Of a DNA stretch of 64,000 nt, positions 57,773 through 64,000 are shown piece after piece. Made by a program: the position numbers and the translations under genes. Under the pieces are notes generated by a model. It did not search any database and was not told the origin of the DNA. It worked only from the letters and a program-made list of their open reading frames with translations. Within the stretch, counting starts at the first letter, position 1; each line of letters starts with the position of its first letter. The DNA comes from Nocardia sp. NBC_00565 (lineage in GTDB: Bacteria > Actinomycetota > Actinomycetes > Mycobacteriales > Mycobacteriaceae): contig NZ_CP107785.1 of the NCBI RefSeq assembly GCF_036345915.1, positions 5,208,001 to 5,272,000 of the forward strand, read 5' to 3'.

Positions 57773-58054
57773 GGCACGGATGGTAGAAGTCGGCGCTGTG
57801 CACGAAGCTCCCAGCGGCGGGAACGTCGGCCGGCTTCGGCGCAATTGTGACGATGTGTCGATTTGGTTGGAGCGCAACGCATTGCACCGTCCACATCCGG
57901 CGTCACCACGATCGTGGCCGCACTGATCCACGCCGCCGCGTCCGACATCAGGAACAAGCCGTCGCTCGGCTCCCGCACATTCCTTGGAAATGTTCGGACA
58001 GGTCCTCTCGCCTGTGCTTGTCTTTACTACTCAGTCGTATACGAGAGGGAGTCC

Positions 58055-58801
58055 ATGGCGACTGCCGAATCGTCGGTACTGGCCCGGGCGCTGATGGTGC
58101 TGGAAGCGTTCGACAGCTCACATATGGTGCTGAAGCTGTCCGAACTGGCCGAGCGCACCGGGCTGCCACAAACAACGGTCTACCGGCATGTGGTCGACCT
58201 CGTGCGTTGGGGTGCGCTCGATCGGGCACCGGGCGGCGGCTACCAGATCGGTCTGCGGATGGTGGCAATCGCGTCCTACTGCCCGCGTGGCCGCCCGCTG
58301 CGCGATATCGCACTGCCGTTCATGGAGGACCTCTACGAGGCGACCCACCAGAACGTACAACTGGCGGTGCCCGACGGCACCGACGTGGTGTACGTCGAGT
58401 TCCTCGCCGCGCGCAACGCGGTATTCGTGCGCACCCAGGTGGGGGCACGATGGCCGATGCACGCGACCGGGGTGGGCCTGGCCATCCTCGCGCACTCCCC
58501 CGCCGAACTCGTCGACGAAATCGCCGACCGGCCGTTCGCGGTATTCACCCCGAAGACGATCAGCACCCCCGACCAGCTGCGTCGGGCATTGGCCGAAGTG
58601 CGCCGAACCGGCGTGGCGATCAGCGAGGGCCAGGTCACGCTCGAGGGCTATTCGGTCGCGGCGCCCATCTTCGGCGCGGGCGGCAAGATCGTCGCGGCCG
58701 TTTCGATCGTGGTGCCGGTGAGCGATTCCCGCCGGGCCGCCTGGGCACCCGCGGTGCGTACTGCGGCCAACGGGATCAGCAGGCAGCTGGGTGGTCGGTG
58801 A
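58055..58801 (+). CDS. IclR-family transcriptional regulator
   Basis: A 248-residue IclR regulator from ATG 58055 (GAGAGGGA upstream). The N-terminal winged helix is SSVLARALMVLEAFDSSHMV and ELAERTGLPQTTVYRHVVDL; the effector-binding domain includes QLAVPDGTDVVYVEFLAAR, MHATGVGLAILAHSP and the terminal EGQVTLEGYSVAAPIFGAGG. It is placed directly before the demethylase operon; a 21-bp perfect palindrome lies between them. IclR proteins commonly control aromatic degradation (PcaR, PobR types). It probably controls vanA-vanB in response to vanillate or a related aromatic compound. Confidence 0.9.
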   Translation: MATAESSVLARALMVLEAFDSSHMVLKLSELAERTGLPQTTVYRHVVDLVRWGALDRAPGGGYQIGLRMVAIASYCPRGRPLRDIALPFMEDLYEATHQNVQLAVPDGTDVVYVEFLAARNAVFVRTQVGARWPMHATGVGLAILAHSPAELVDEIADRPFAVFTPKTISTPDQLRRALAEVRRTGVAISEGQVTLEGYSVAAPIFGAGGKIVAAVSIVVPVSDSRRAAWAPAVRTAANGISRQLGGR

Positions 58802-58804
58802 GTC

Positions 58805-58825
58805 CACTTCCGTCCGACGGAAGTG
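58805..58825. promoter_or_regulatory. 21-bp perfect palindrome, candidate IclR operator
   Basis: Ten-base arms CACTTCCGTC and GACGGAAGTG separated by a single C, three bases after the IclR stop and 71 bases before the vanA start. Its TTCCG/CGGAA core fits IclR-type sites. Either an operator or a very short hairpin terminator; the one-base spacer argues for protein binding. Confidence 0.75.
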
Positions 58826-58896
58826 TGTCTTGGTTCACGTGCCTGGGCGGGACACGCTGTGGATCACAGCACACCGTTGCCAGCCGGAGGTTCCCG

Positions 58897-59979
58897 ATGA
58901 GTCCGATGACCGAGATTGTCCGCAATCAATGGTATGTGGCCGCGTACGGCCACGAGGTCGGCCGCGAGCTGCTCGCGCGGACCATCTGCGATGAGCCGCT
59001 GGTCTTCTACCGCGCCGAGGATGGTGCGGTGGTGGCGCTCGCCGACCGCTGCATCCACCGCCGCTACCCGCTGTCGGAATCGCGGCTGGTCGAGGGTGAC
59101 CGGATCGTCTGCGGCTACCACGGTTTCACCTACGACCGCACCGGAGCCTGCGTCGCGGTGCCCGCACAGCAACGCATACCGCGCAGCGCCCGCGTGGCCT
59201 CTTACCCTGTGGTGGAACAGGATTCGTTCATCTGGGTATGGATCGGCGACCGCGAGTACGCCGACGCGGCGGCGATTCCACGCGCACCCTGGTTGACCAG
59301 GGACGGATGGACCACGATCTGCGGCCTGGAGACCATCCAGGGGCGGCACGCCCTGCTGATGGACAACCTGATGGACCTCTCGCACGAAACCTATTTGCAC
59401 GGCGGCTATATCGGCACACCTGAAGTGGCCGAAACGCCGATCACCACGGAGGTCGACGAGGCGGCCGGGGTGGTGCGGGTGAGCAGGCATATCGACGACG
59501 CGGAATGCCCACCGTTCTACGCGAATTCGACCGGCCTCACCGGCCGGATCACGCGCTGGCAGGATATCGAATTCGCCCCGCCGTGCCTCTACCGGCTGCA
59601 CAGCCGGGTGGCACCACAGGGCCACTACCCGCCGGAGGGCTATGTCCCCGGCGCCGGCGCCGCGGCCGATCCTGGCGCGTTCCACACCGAGATCGTCTAC
59701 GCGCTCACTCCCGAGACGGAGCACTCCGTACACGATTTCTGGGCCGTGGCACGAGATTTCGCGACCGACGACCAGCAGGTCACCGATTTCCTCTACACCA
59801 GCAACCACACCGTCGTGATGCAAGATGTCGTCGCGCTGAATCTGGTGGAGCAGGTCATCGCCGAAGAGGAAAGGGTCGGCGGCACCTACCAGGAACTGTC
59901 GATCAATATCGACACCGGCGCGCTGGCGGCCCGGCGGCTCATCGCGAACCTCGCCCGAACCGAAGCAAGCCGGACATGA
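58897..59979 (+). CDS. vanA: Vanillate O-demethylase-type Rieske oxygenase subunit
   Basis: A 360-residue Rieske non-haem oxygenase from ATG 58897 with GGAGG upstream. The Rieske cluster motif is CIHRRYPLSES...CGYHGFTYD (C-x-H and C-x2-H, about residues 48-70). The mononuclear iron site lies in NLMDLSHETYLHGGYIG (about 154-170). It matches VanA-like oxygenases, which oxidatively demethylate vanillate to protocatechuate with release of formaldehyde; toluenesulfonate-type relatives are possible. A small gene starts at its ATGA stop, followed by the reductase, so the three are one translational unit behind the IclR gene. Confidence 0.88.
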   Translation: MSPMTEIVRNQWYVAAYGHEVGRELLARTICDEPLVFYRAEDGAVVALADRCIHRRYPLSESRLVEGDRIVCGYHGFTYDRTGACVAVPAQQRIPRSARVASYPVVEQDSFIWVWIGDREYADAAAIPRAPWLTRDGWTTICGLETIQGRHALLMDNLMDLSHETYLHGGYIGTPEVAETPITTEVDEAAGVVRVSRHIDDAECPPFYANSTGLTGRITRWQDIEFAPPCLYRLHSRVAPQGHYPPEGYVPGAGAAADPGAFHTEIVYALTPETEHSVHDFWAVARDFATDDQQVTDFLYTSNHTVVMQDVVALNLVEQVIAEEERVGGTYQELSINIDTGALAARRLIANLARTEASRT

Positions 59980-60164
59980 CTGCCCGCTATCGAGTGGAAT
60001 GGTACCCGGGGACCGACCAGCTACTGGGCGTATGCCACTGCGGCGCAACACATGTCGCCGATGATCCGATCGAGGTCTGGCAGTGGCTGCTCGCCCACCC
60101 GGCCGGTCACACCGGCCGGCTTCCCGATCCCCGGTACGGCACCCTGACCGGAGCCCGAGCATGA
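59976..60164 (+). CDS. 62-residue protein between vanA and vanB
   Basis: ATG 59976 overlaps the oxygenase stop and the frame ends in an ATGA overlap with the reductase, so it is tightly coupled on both sides. The product reads MTARYRVEWYPGTDQLLGV then CHCGATHVADDPIEVWQWLL, with two Cys and a His (CHCGATH) that could bind metal, and the last 20 residues are Pro/Arg/Gly-rich. No family is recognised. It might help with cluster loading or subunit contact (inference). Confidence 0.68.
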   Translation: MTARYRVEWYPGTDQLLGVCHCGATHVADDPIEVWQWLLAHPAGHTGRLPDPRYGTLTGARA

Positions 60165-61096
60165 ACACCGAACAGGAATTCACCGTCACCGTCGCGGATA
60201 TCCGCGACATAGCCGACAAGGTCGTCGAACTAACCCTCGTGGCGGCCGACGGCGAGATCCCCAAGTGGGAACCGGGCGCGCACATCGACCTGATCCTGGG
60301 CCCGGACCTCGTCCGCCAGTACTCACTCTGCGGTGACCCCGACGACCACGACACGCTGACTATCGCCGTCCTGCGCGAAACCGTGAGCCGAGGCGGCTCG
60401 GCGTATGTGCACGAACATCTCTCGGCCGGCGACACACTGCGAATCCGCGGACCCCGCAACAACTTTCCGCTGCACGACAGCGAGAGCTACCGATTCATCG
60501 CGGGTGGTATCGGCATCACCCCGCTGCTGCCGATGATCCGCACCGTCGCCCGCCAGGGGGCGGCCTGGACCCTGCACTACGGCGGCCGAACCCGCGGCAG
60601 TATGGCCTACCTGTCCGAGCTGTCGGCACTGGGCGATATTCATGTGCATGCCAAGGATGAGACCGGTCGGATGGACCTCGATACGATCCTGACACCCGAT
60701 CCCGACACCCTGGTGTACTGCTGCGGTCCCGAATCGCTTCTCGATAGCGTCGAAATACGGTGCGCCGCAACGTGGCCCGCGGCCACACTGCACATCGAGC
60801 GATTCGCACCCAAGCCCATCGCCGATGCCGCGACCGACCGCGAGTTCGAGGTCGAATGTGCGCAATCGGGTATGACCGTCCAGGTTCCAGCGGGCACCTC
60901 GATCCTCGCGGCCGTCGAGGCGGCCGGTATTCCCGTGCTCTCCTCCTGCCGGGAGGGCACGTGCGGAACCTGCGAAACCGTTGTCCTCGACGGCCTTCCA
61001 GACCATCGCGACAGCCTCCTGGACCCACAGGACACCGACGTGATGATGATCTGCCGCTCCCGCGCCCGGACACCCCGACTGGTCCTCGACCTCTAA
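60161..61096 (+). CDS. vanB: Vanillate O-demethylase-type ferredoxin reductase subunit
   Basis: A 311-residue phthalate-dioxygenase-reductase-type protein. Order: flavin domain with RQYSLCGDPDDHDTLTIAVL (about residues 52-71), NAD domain with FIAGGIGITPLLPMIR and YCCGPESLLDSV, then a C-terminal plant-type [2Fe-2S] ferredoxin with CREGTCGTCETVVLDG and the last Cys in MMICRSRART. It passes electrons from NADH or NADPH to the oxygenase VanA. Start ATG 60161, overlapping the 62-residue gene by 4 bp. The length is normal for VanB. Confidence 0.9.
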   Translation: MNTEQEFTVTVADIRDIADKVVELTLVAADGEIPKWEPGAHIDLILGPDLVRQYSLCGDPDDHDTLTIAVLRETVSRGGSAYVHEHLSAGDTLRIRGPRNNFPLHDSESYRFIAGGIGITPLLPMIRTVARQGAAWTLHYGGRTRGSMAYLSELSALGDIHVHAKDETGRMDLDTILTPDPDTLVYCCGPESLLDSVEIRCAATWPAATLHIERFAPKPIADAATDREFEVECAQSGMTVQVPAGTSILAAVEAAGIPVLSSCREGTCGTCETVVLDGLPDHRDSLLDPQDTDVMMICRSRARTPRLVLDL

Positions 61097-61153
61097 ACCC
61101 GATCACCGGGACGGTTCGATCACGTCCCCCACCCTCCGAAAGATTTCGCAATC

Positions 61154-61945
61154 ATGCCTGTTATCCACGTCTCCGGTACCGATGTGCACTACTCGAGCTC
61201 GGGCTCCGGTCCCGGATTGGCTCTCATCCACGGCACCAGCATGAGCGCCGAGTCGAACTTCGGACATCTGCTCGCCGCGTTCACCGATCGCTACACCGTC
61301 ATAACTCCCGACTACGCCGGCAGCGGCGAAACCACCGGCCCCGCCGACGAACTGACATTGGACCTGCTGGTCGAACAGATGGTCGCGGCCATCGAACACG
61401 CGGCAACGGGCCCGGTCGACCTCATGGGTTTCTCGCTCGGCGCGGTCGTCGCGGCGGCGCTCGCGGCACGTCGTCCCGATCTCGTCCGAAGACTGGTGCT
61501 GGTGGCAGGGTGGTCGGCCAGCGATGACCCTCGCATGCAACTGGTCCTGCACACATGGGCGGCATCGCTGTCCGCCGGCGCCGACCTCGCCTCGGGGGTC
61601 GGCCCACTATTGGCATTCAGCCCGGCGTTTCTGAGCGGACTCGGTCATGACGGACTGGCTCAGCTGCGCACCGTCGAACCCGAACCGGGCACACTGCGCC
61701 AGATCGACGTCGACCGCGATGTCGACATCCGCGACGAGTTGCACCGCATCACCGCCGCGACCCTCGTGGTCGGCTGCACACAGGACCAGTTGGTCCCCGT
61801 GCGACACGTCCGCGCCCTGCACTCCGCCATCCCGAACAGCCGATACGCCGAAATCGACAGCGGCCATGTGGTGTTCTTCGAGCAGCCGACCGAGCTGACG
61901 TCGCTGGTACGGGCATTCCTGGATGCCGATCAGCCGGCCGACTAG
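61154..61945 (+). CDS. Alpha/beta hydrolase
   Basis: A 263-residue soluble alpha/beta hydrolase. The oxyanion region is ALIHGTSMSAESNFG, the nucleophile elbow VDLMGFSLGAVVAAALAAR (Ser at ~94), the acid region TLVVGCTQDQLVPV and the His DSGHVVFFEQP (about 237). It starts at ATG 61154, 57 bp after vanB on the same strand, so it may be part of the operon. The enzyme could be a lactonase of the 3-oxoadipate enol-lactonase type or an esterase feeding aromatics into the pathway; the sequence does not decide. Confidence 0.85.
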   Translation: MPVIHVSGTDVHYSSSGSGPGLALIHGTSMSAESNFGHLLAAFTDRYTVITPDYAGSGETTGPADELTLDLLVEQMVAAIEHAATGPVDLMGFSLGAVVAAALAARRPDLVRRLVLVAGWSASDDPRMQLVLHTWAASLSAGADLASGVGPLLAFSPAFLSGLGHDGLAQLRTVEPEPGTLRQIDVDRDVDIRDELHRITAATLVVGCTQDQLVPVRHVRALHSAIPNSRYAEIDSGHVVFFEQPTELTSLVRAFLDADQPAD

Positions 61946-62016
61946 ATCACTTTCTTCGCCGGTCAGGGCGCGAGCTGCAGTCTTCGCGGCCGAGGCTGAG
62001 GGATTCGGCGAGAGCG

Positions 62017-63120
62017 TCAGAATGTGAGGACGGGTTTGATCGTCTTGCCGGAACTCATGTCCAGCGCCGCTTGTCCGATGTCCTCGAAGGCATAGCGGGT
62101 GATGAGTTTGTCGACCGGCAACCGGCCGCTACGGACCAGCGCGACGAGCGCGGGTATCAGGGTCTGGGTTTCGCTGTCGCCGAGGGTGAGCCCGACGACC
62201 TTGCGGCCGGGGATCATGGCGTTCACGTCGAGGGCGACCTCGGCTCCGAACGGTGGCGCACCGACGATGACAAGGGTGCCGCGCGCGGCGAGTACATCCG
62301 CGCCGGTGCGCAGCACGGCGGTGCTGCCGGTGGTTTCCACCACCCCGTCCGCACCGGAGCCACCGGTGATCTCCGCGATGGCGGCGGCCACGTCCGTATC
62401 GGTCGCGGCGATGACGTGGGTGGCGCCGAGTTCACGGGCGAGTTCGAGACGTTCGGCGACCTTGTCGACGGCGATGATCGCGGTGGCGGGCGACAGCGCG
62501 GCCGCCATCACCGCGGACAGTCCGACCGCCCCGGCTCCGAGCACGACGATGCTTGCACCGGGTCGCGGCCGCAGCACGTTCCAGATGGCGCCCGCACCGG
62601 TCTGAACCCCGCATCCGAGCGGAGCAACCGACTCCAGCGACACCTCCGGATCGACCTTGATCATGCTGCGTTCGTCGACGAGCGCGTGCCGGCTGAACGA
62701 GGACTGACCGAAGAAATGCCCGCCAGCAGGTGAGCCGCCGTGAGTGATGGTGTGGCTGCCATCGGCGCGGACTCCGCCGATCAGGTTGAGCGGCAACCAG
62801 GTTGCGCAATAGGCGGGATGGCCGTCGCGGCAGTTACCGCACTGGCCGCACGAAGTGAACGACAGGATCACGTGGTCGCCGGGGACGACCGAAGTGATCG
62901 CGGACCCGACGCGTTCAACGATTCCGGCACCTTCGTGACCGAGGACACCGGGCAGCGGGAACGGCAGCCCACCGCCGGCGACACTGAGGTCGGTGTGGCA
63001 CAGCCCTGCTGCGACCATGCGCACGATCGCCTCGTTGGGTCGTGGTTCGTCCAACCCGATCTCGGTCAGGGTGAACGGAGCGCCGCCGCTCTCGACGATG
63101 GCAGCTTCGGTGGTGCTCAT
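62017..63120 (-). CDS. Zn-dependent aryl-alcohol dehydrogenase (MDR)
   Basis: A 367-residue medium-chain alcohol dehydrogenase. It starts at ATG 63120. The catalytic zinc site has GLCHTDLSVAGG (Cys ~39, His ~40) and GHEGAG (~61); the structural zinc lobe is SCGQCGNCRDGHPAYC (about 91-106). The NAD Rossmann motif is VVLGAGAVGLSAVMAAAL (~194). It resembles benzyl/aryl-alcohol dehydrogenases of the AdhC/XylB type. It is co-transcribed with the aldehyde dehydrogenase (26 bp gap) and convergent to the van operon. Oxidation of vanillyl or another aromatic alcohol is inferred from that context; a formaldehyde role is less likely from sequence. Confidence 0.88.
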   Translation of the reverse strand: MSTTEAAIVESGGAPFTLTEIGLDEPRPNEAIVRMVAAGLCHTDLSVAGGGLPFPLPGVLGHEGAGIVERVGSAITSVVPGDHVILSFTSCGQCGNCRDGHPAYCATWLPLNLIGGVRADGSHTITHGGSPAGGHFFGQSSFSRHALVDERSMIKVDPEVSLESVAPLGCGVQTGAGAIWNVLRPRPGASIVVLGAGAVGLSAVMAAALSPATAIIAVDKVAERLELARELGATHVIAATDTDVAAAIAEITGGSGADGVVETTGSTAVLRTGADVLAARGTLVIVGAPPFGAEVALDVNAMIPGRKVVGLTLGDSETQTLIPALVALVRSGRLPVDKLITRYAFEDIGQAALDMSSGKTIKPVLTF

Positions 63121-63146
63121 GACGGATTCCCTTGCGGTTGGCCGAC

Positions 63147-64000
63147 TCAGTCGAGTGCGACGACGACGGATTTGACCTTCGTGTAGGACGCGAGCGCTTC
63201 CGGTCCGTATTCGCGGCCGAATCCGGAGTCCTTGACGCCGCCGAACGGGATCGCGGGGTCGAGCATGGCCCAGTCGTTGATCCAGACGATCCCGGCTTGC
63301 AGTTTGTCGGCGACGCGATGCGCTCGCGCCAGGTTCGTGGTGTGCAGGCCGGATGCCAGGCCGTAGGAGGTGCTGTTGGCCATTTCGATCGCTTCGTCTT
63401 CGGTGTCGAACAGCTGCACCGTGAGAACGGGCCCGAAGATCTCTTCCTGGACGACGCGGGAGTCGTTGGTGAGACCGGCGATGACGGTGGGCTTGTAGTA
63501 ATAGCCACCGTTGCGGTCGAGTCGCTCGCCGCCGCATACGACGCGGCCGCCCTCCTGGCGCGCGAGCTCGACGTACTCTTCGACCTTCTTCACGTGCCGG
63601 TCCGCGGCCATCGGGCCGACCACCGTTTCCGGATCTCTCGGATCGCCGACCGGGACCCCCGCGACCGCGGCGGCGAGGATGCCGACAATGGTGTCGTAGA
63701 GCGGGCGCGCGACCAGCAGACGTGGCCCGCCCATACAGAACTGGCCGGTATTGAATACGAAGCCTTTGATGATCGCGCCGATCGCTTTCTCGACGTCGGC
63801 GTCGTCGAACACAATGTGCGCGGCGTTGCCACCGAGTTCCATGGTGACCGGCTTCAGCATCTCTCCCGCGACGCTGGCAACGTGCCGACCGATCGACGTC
63901 GAGCCGGTGAATGCGATCTTGTCCACGCCGGGATGTTTCAGGAGCGCCTCGCCGACCACCGAGCCGGAACCGGTCACCACATTGACGACTCCCGCGGGCA
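63147..64000 (-). CDS. Aldehyde dehydrogenase, NAD(P)-dependent (partial)
   Basis: C-terminal ~284 residues; the N-terminus lies past the right edge. ALDH signatures are KIAFTGSTSIGRHVASVAG, the catalytic Glu in TMELGGNAAHIVFDDAD, the nucleophile Cys in FNTGQFCMGGPR (usual GQxC), the EEIFGPVLTV motif and the C-terminal PFGGVKDSGFGREYG. The residues around the Cys fit the broad vanillin/benzaldehyde dehydrogenase group. It is the first gene of a two-gene unit with the alcohol dehydrogenase, together taking an aromatic alcohol to the acid, which VanAB could then demethylate. Confidence 0.92.
   Translation of the reverse strand, partial: PAGVVNVVTGSGSVVGEALLKHPGVDKIAFTGSTSIGRHVASVAGEMLKPVTMELGGNAAHIVFDDADVEKAIGAIIKGFVFNTGQFCMGGPRLLVARPLYDTIVGILAAAVAGVPVGDPRDPETVVGPMAADRHVKKVEEYVELARQEGGRVVCGGERLDRNGGYYYKPTVIAGLTNDSRVVQEEIFGPVLTVQLFDTEDEAIEMANSTSYGLASGLHTTNLARAHRVADKLQAGIVWINDWAMLDPAIPFGGVKDSGFGREYGPEALASYTKVKSVVVALD

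Noticed and set aside
57847..58896. Upstream extension of vanA through the iclR gene
   Set aside because: It is the shadow of iclR in another frame; ATG 58897 has GGAGG and matches the family start.

Overview
The window is high-GC actinobacterial chromosome, most likely Nocardia or a close mycolic-acid-containing relative. Evidence: many GTG starts, an antigen-85-like esterase, and a block in the order ilvC-ilvN-ilvB / cfp6-like PH protein / DoxX / LppZ-like lipoprotein / gatB / pfkA, which matches the Mycobacterium tuberculosis order Rv3001c-Rv3010c as I remember it. The species call is inference; no rRNA or tRNA gene was seen.

Layout. (1) 1-7.9 kb: a carbohydrate (probably inositol) catabolic locus. 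The minus strand carries a TIM-barrel isomerase, a binding-protein/permease/ATPase ABC importer, an IolC-like kinase and a Cgl0159-type aldolase-like protein (cut by the window edge). A LacI regulator and a Gfo/Idh/MocA dehydrogenase lie divergently, and two GAGCGCTC-centred palindromes sit in the divergent promoter region. (2) 8-13.1 kb: an IS3 orfA relic, a very large PknK-like kinase/MalT-type ATPase, and small unknown genes. (3) 13.5-32.9 kb: a 19-kb defence-type island in two convergent arms. The plus arm (five genes, mostly overlapping) is GHKL-ATPase/SF2 helicase, UvrD-like helicase, DrmA-like helicase, DrmB-like DUF1998 protein, and a UvrD-type helicase with a RelE-like N-terminus. The minus arm is GHKL ATPase, Z1-domain ATPase and cytosine-C5 methyltransferase. 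No nuclease domain is recognisable anywhere in it. (4) 32.9-36 kb: a 5'-truncated F420-type oxidoreductase relic, then a vWA/MoxR pair. (5) 36-41.4 kb: small secreted proteins, a double-hotdog thioesterase, AlkB and a secreted lipase; a perfect 79-bp copy of the ilvC 3' end flanks the alkB-lipase segment. (6) 41.4-48.1 kb: ilvBNC with an upstream promoter, a Leu-Leu-Val-Ile leader peptide and an attenuator hairpin, then a PH-domain protein and ilvD. (7) 48.1-57.8 kb: DoxX, LppZ-like, gatB, a lipoprotein hydrolase, an orphan tandem RHH protein, pfkA, an internally deleted kinase gene, a beta-lactamase-fold lipoprotein and an Ag85-like esterase. (8) 58-64 kb: an IclR regulator and a VanAB-type demethylase with a tiny translationally coupled gene between the subunits, an alpha/beta hydrolase, and a convergent alcohol/aldehyde dehydrogenase pair (the latter cut by the window edge). 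Together these could take an aromatic alcohol or aldehyde to vanillate and then protocatechuate.

The most interesting region is the island, which combines a DISARM-like DrmA/DrmB core with a Dcm-Z1-GHKL module and two extra UvrD-type helicases. Functions are read from motifs and remembered family knowledge; no database search was possible.
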